A model generated the notes under the pieces. That model was not told where the DNA came from, made no database searches, and saw only the letters and a program-made list of their open reading frames with translations. Below, in pieces: positions 4,302 through 5,456 of a stretch of 5,456 bases of DNA (positions within the stretch are counted from its first letter, which is position 1; each line of letters begins with the position of its first letter). A program made the translations under genes and the position numbers. The DNA comes from Planctomycetota bacterium (GTDB lineage: Bacteria; Planctomycetota; Phycisphaerae; UBA1845), in assembly GCA_022566435.1 (NCBI GenBank), contig JADFIX010000343.1, positions 1 through 5,456 of the forward strand. The letters run 5' to 3'.

Positions 4302-5456
4302 CTACCGCGCTTGCCGTCGATATTGGCCGAACTTGACGGCCAATCCGGTAAGCAGCAACAGGACCAGGGCGATCAGCCCCCACTCGGAAACGGCGGGGAC
4401 GTCGCATGGCTCTTCCGTCAAGCAGTCAGATGGACAGGTGCTGCAATCCTCACCGCAGAGCGTGTCGCACACGTCGTTGCCGCAACATGCGCCGCAATCT
4501 TGTGTACAGCTACAACAAGTCTCACCCGCGCTCGCGGTACAGCAGCCGTCGCCGCACTCATGGCAGTCTTGCGGACAGCTACTGCACGTTTCGCAGTCCG
4601 GGTCGCAGGATCCGTCACCGCACGCCGAATGGCACACTCCACCAATGGAACAGTTCTCGCAATCGTCGCACTGACAATCGCTTAGGCACGTTCGGCAGTT
4701 TTCGAAACACTCGGGCTGGCAGGTCCCGTTTCCGCAATCCGGGTCGCATGTTCCCGTCGCGGGATCGCATGTCGTGCAGGCGTCGCACCCGCAATCCTGC
4801 GGACAGGAGTCGCAGTTTTCGCATGCCGGATCGCACGTACCATCACCGCAGTCCGAAGCGCACACATACACGCAGGTTCGCCCTCCGCCGAAGCAATCGA
4901 GGAAGCAATGCGTGCAATCTCCGCACCCGCAATCGCTCGGGCAGGAATCGCAGTCTTCACCGCACCCTGGCTCGCAGGTTCCGTTTCCGCAATTGGATTC
5001 ACACGAATTGTTATTGCAGGTCAGGCACGCCGGACATCCGCAATCCGTGCAACAATCGATATCGGTTTCGCCGCATTCGCAGACTTCGTCGCCGCAGGTC
5101 GGCGGACAATCCACGAGGCAGGAGTTGCAATCTTCGCACGCCGGGTCGCATGTGCCGTCGCCGCAGGTGGAGTCGCACGTATTCGTTGCGGTATTACAGG
5201 CCTCGCACGGGTCGCTGCAGGGGCAATCCGTGCAACAGTTGGTCTCGTTCTCGCCGCACTCGCAGACGCCGTCGCCGCAAACCGTCGGGCAATCGGACGG
5301 GCAGTTGCTGCAGGTCTCGCCGCATGCCGGTTCGCATGTGCCGTTTCCGCAGTTGGAGTCGCAAACGTTCGTTGCAGTATTGCAGGTCGAGCACGGGTCG
5401 GTGCAGGCGCAATCCGTGCAGCAGTCGCTCTCGGTCTCACCGCACTCGCAGACGCC
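4302..5456 (-). CDS. Cysteine-rich repeat protein with C-terminal sorting signal (partial, 5' end outside window)
   Basis: The minus strand is open from the right edge to a TAG at 4304-4302, giving 384 residues. 94 are Cys, about a quarter, and almost all the rest of the repeat region is Asp, Glu, Gly, Thr, Ser, Asn and Pro. Two repeat types occur. Type A, C-G-D-x-V-C-E-C-G-E then CCTDC, is seen three times, starting near residues 1, 60 and 120. Type B, CG[ND]GTC[ED]P-x-C followed by C-x-x-C-P-x-DC, recurs at least seven times in varied forms. The chain ends PAVSEWGLIAL, a hydrophobic helix of about 16 residues and the basic tail QYRRQAR, the layout of IPTL/PEP-CTERM sorting signals recognised by exosortase-type systems. 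An exported, envelope-anchored, disulfide-rich protein is expected. A signal peptide and the total length cannot be seen. Metal binding is an alternative, but the Asp/Gly-rich regular spacing resembles extracellular repeats rather than metallothionein. Confidence 0.88.
   Translation of the reverse strand, partial: GVCECGETESDCCTDCACTDPCSTCNTATNVCDSNCGNGTCEPACGETCSNCPSDCPTVCGDGVCECGENETNCCTDCPCSDPCEACNTATNTCDSTCGDGTCDPACEDCNSCLVDCPPTCGDEVCECGETDIDCCTDCGCPACLTCNNNSCESNCGNGTCEPGCGEDCDSCPSDCGCGDCTHCFLDCFGGGRTCVYVCASDCGDGTCDPACENCDSCPQDCGCDACTTCDPATGTCDPDCGNGTCQPECFENCRTCLSDCQCDDCENCSIGGVCHSACGDGSCDPDCETCSSCPQDCHECGDGCCTASAGETCCSCTQDCGACCGNDVCDTLCGEDCSTCPSDCLTEEPCDVPAVSEWGLIALVLLLLTGLAVKFGQYRRQAR
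5088..5456 (-). repeat. Tandem 186/183-bp repeats in the Cys-rich gene
   Basis: The coding sequence repeats with a period of 62 then 61 residues, giving one unit at 5456-5271 (186 bp) and one at 5270-5088 (183 bp). Over the 50 nt at 5221-5270 and 5407-5456, 44 positions are identical. The corresponding third stretch (5038-5087) matches at 39 of 50, after which the array becomes irregular. This indicates stepwise in-frame duplication, most recent towards the N-terminal side, and the array probably continues past the edge. Confidence 0.8.

Noticed and set aside
4333..4674. Plus-strand Ser/Gln/His-rich ORF opposite the Cys-rich gene
   Set aside because: Its composition is the direct antisense shadow of the TGC/GAC-rich repeats, and it has no start context of its own.
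4113..4685. Plus-strand 190-codon ORF with an AAGGAG near an internal ATG at 4203
   Set aside because: Most of it is antisense to the Cys-rich gene, its composition is Arg/Ala-rich shadow-like, and the 4-nt spacing is too short.
5088..5456. CRISPR array suggested by regular repeats
   Set aside because: Units are 183-186 bp, contiguous, coding in frame and without unique spacers.
4302..5456. Metallothionein
   Set aside because: It is far too long, has a membrane sorting signal and has Asp/Gly/Pro-rich repeats with wide regular Cys spacing instead of dense CxC clusters.

Overview
The window most resembles a fragment of a planctomycete-type chromosome, probably Planctomycetota. Three things point that way: an exported PQQ-like beta-propeller protein opening with the WAQWRGP signature, a very cysteine-rich repeat protein ending in a PAVSEWGL-type sorting signal (IPTL/PEP-CTERM class), and small secreted proteins that match no family I know. 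The phylum is inferred from protein style only; there is no rRNA or other marker gene here.

Layout, left to right. 1-549 (minus) is the N-terminal 183 residues of a multi-pass membrane protein whose 3' end lies outside the window. It has a good Shine-Dalgarno and a sigma70-like promoter overlapped by short inverted repeats. 550-970 is a divergent intergenic region. 971-2356 (plus) is the exported beta-propeller protein, with an in-frame hexapeptide minisatellite. 2357-2484 separates two convergent transcription units and contains a perfect 16-bp GC palindrome.

2485-3414 (minus) holds two small secreted proteins transcribed in the order 3414->2920 then 2889->2485. They differ along most of their length but end in the same 30-residue four-cysteine tail (C-x6-C-x11-C-x6-C), with exactly three residues after the last Cys in both. 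The downstream Shine-Dalgarno could pair with a CTCCC at the end of the upstream gene, which suggests translational coupling. Upstream, 3433-3815 contains no convincing gene but carries two copies of a 23-nt repeat, each containing a -35-like hexamer pointing at the secreted-protein pair.

3816-4154 (minus) is a doubtful 112-codon ORF of unknown function with coding-like codon use in its first half. 4155-4301 is intergenic with an imperfect 29-nt hairpin. 4302-5456 (minus) is the C-terminal 384 residues of a protein with 94 cysteines, built of alternating Cys repeats with a roughly 186-bp DNA period, and ending in a C-terminal sorting/anchor signal. Its start lies beyond the right edge.

Taken together, four of the proteins appear exported, and three of these carry ordered cysteine patterns. 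The most novel item is the pair of secreted proteins with the shared four-Cys tail. That they act together with the Cys-rich repeat protein at the cell surface is only a hypothesis from proximity and composition.
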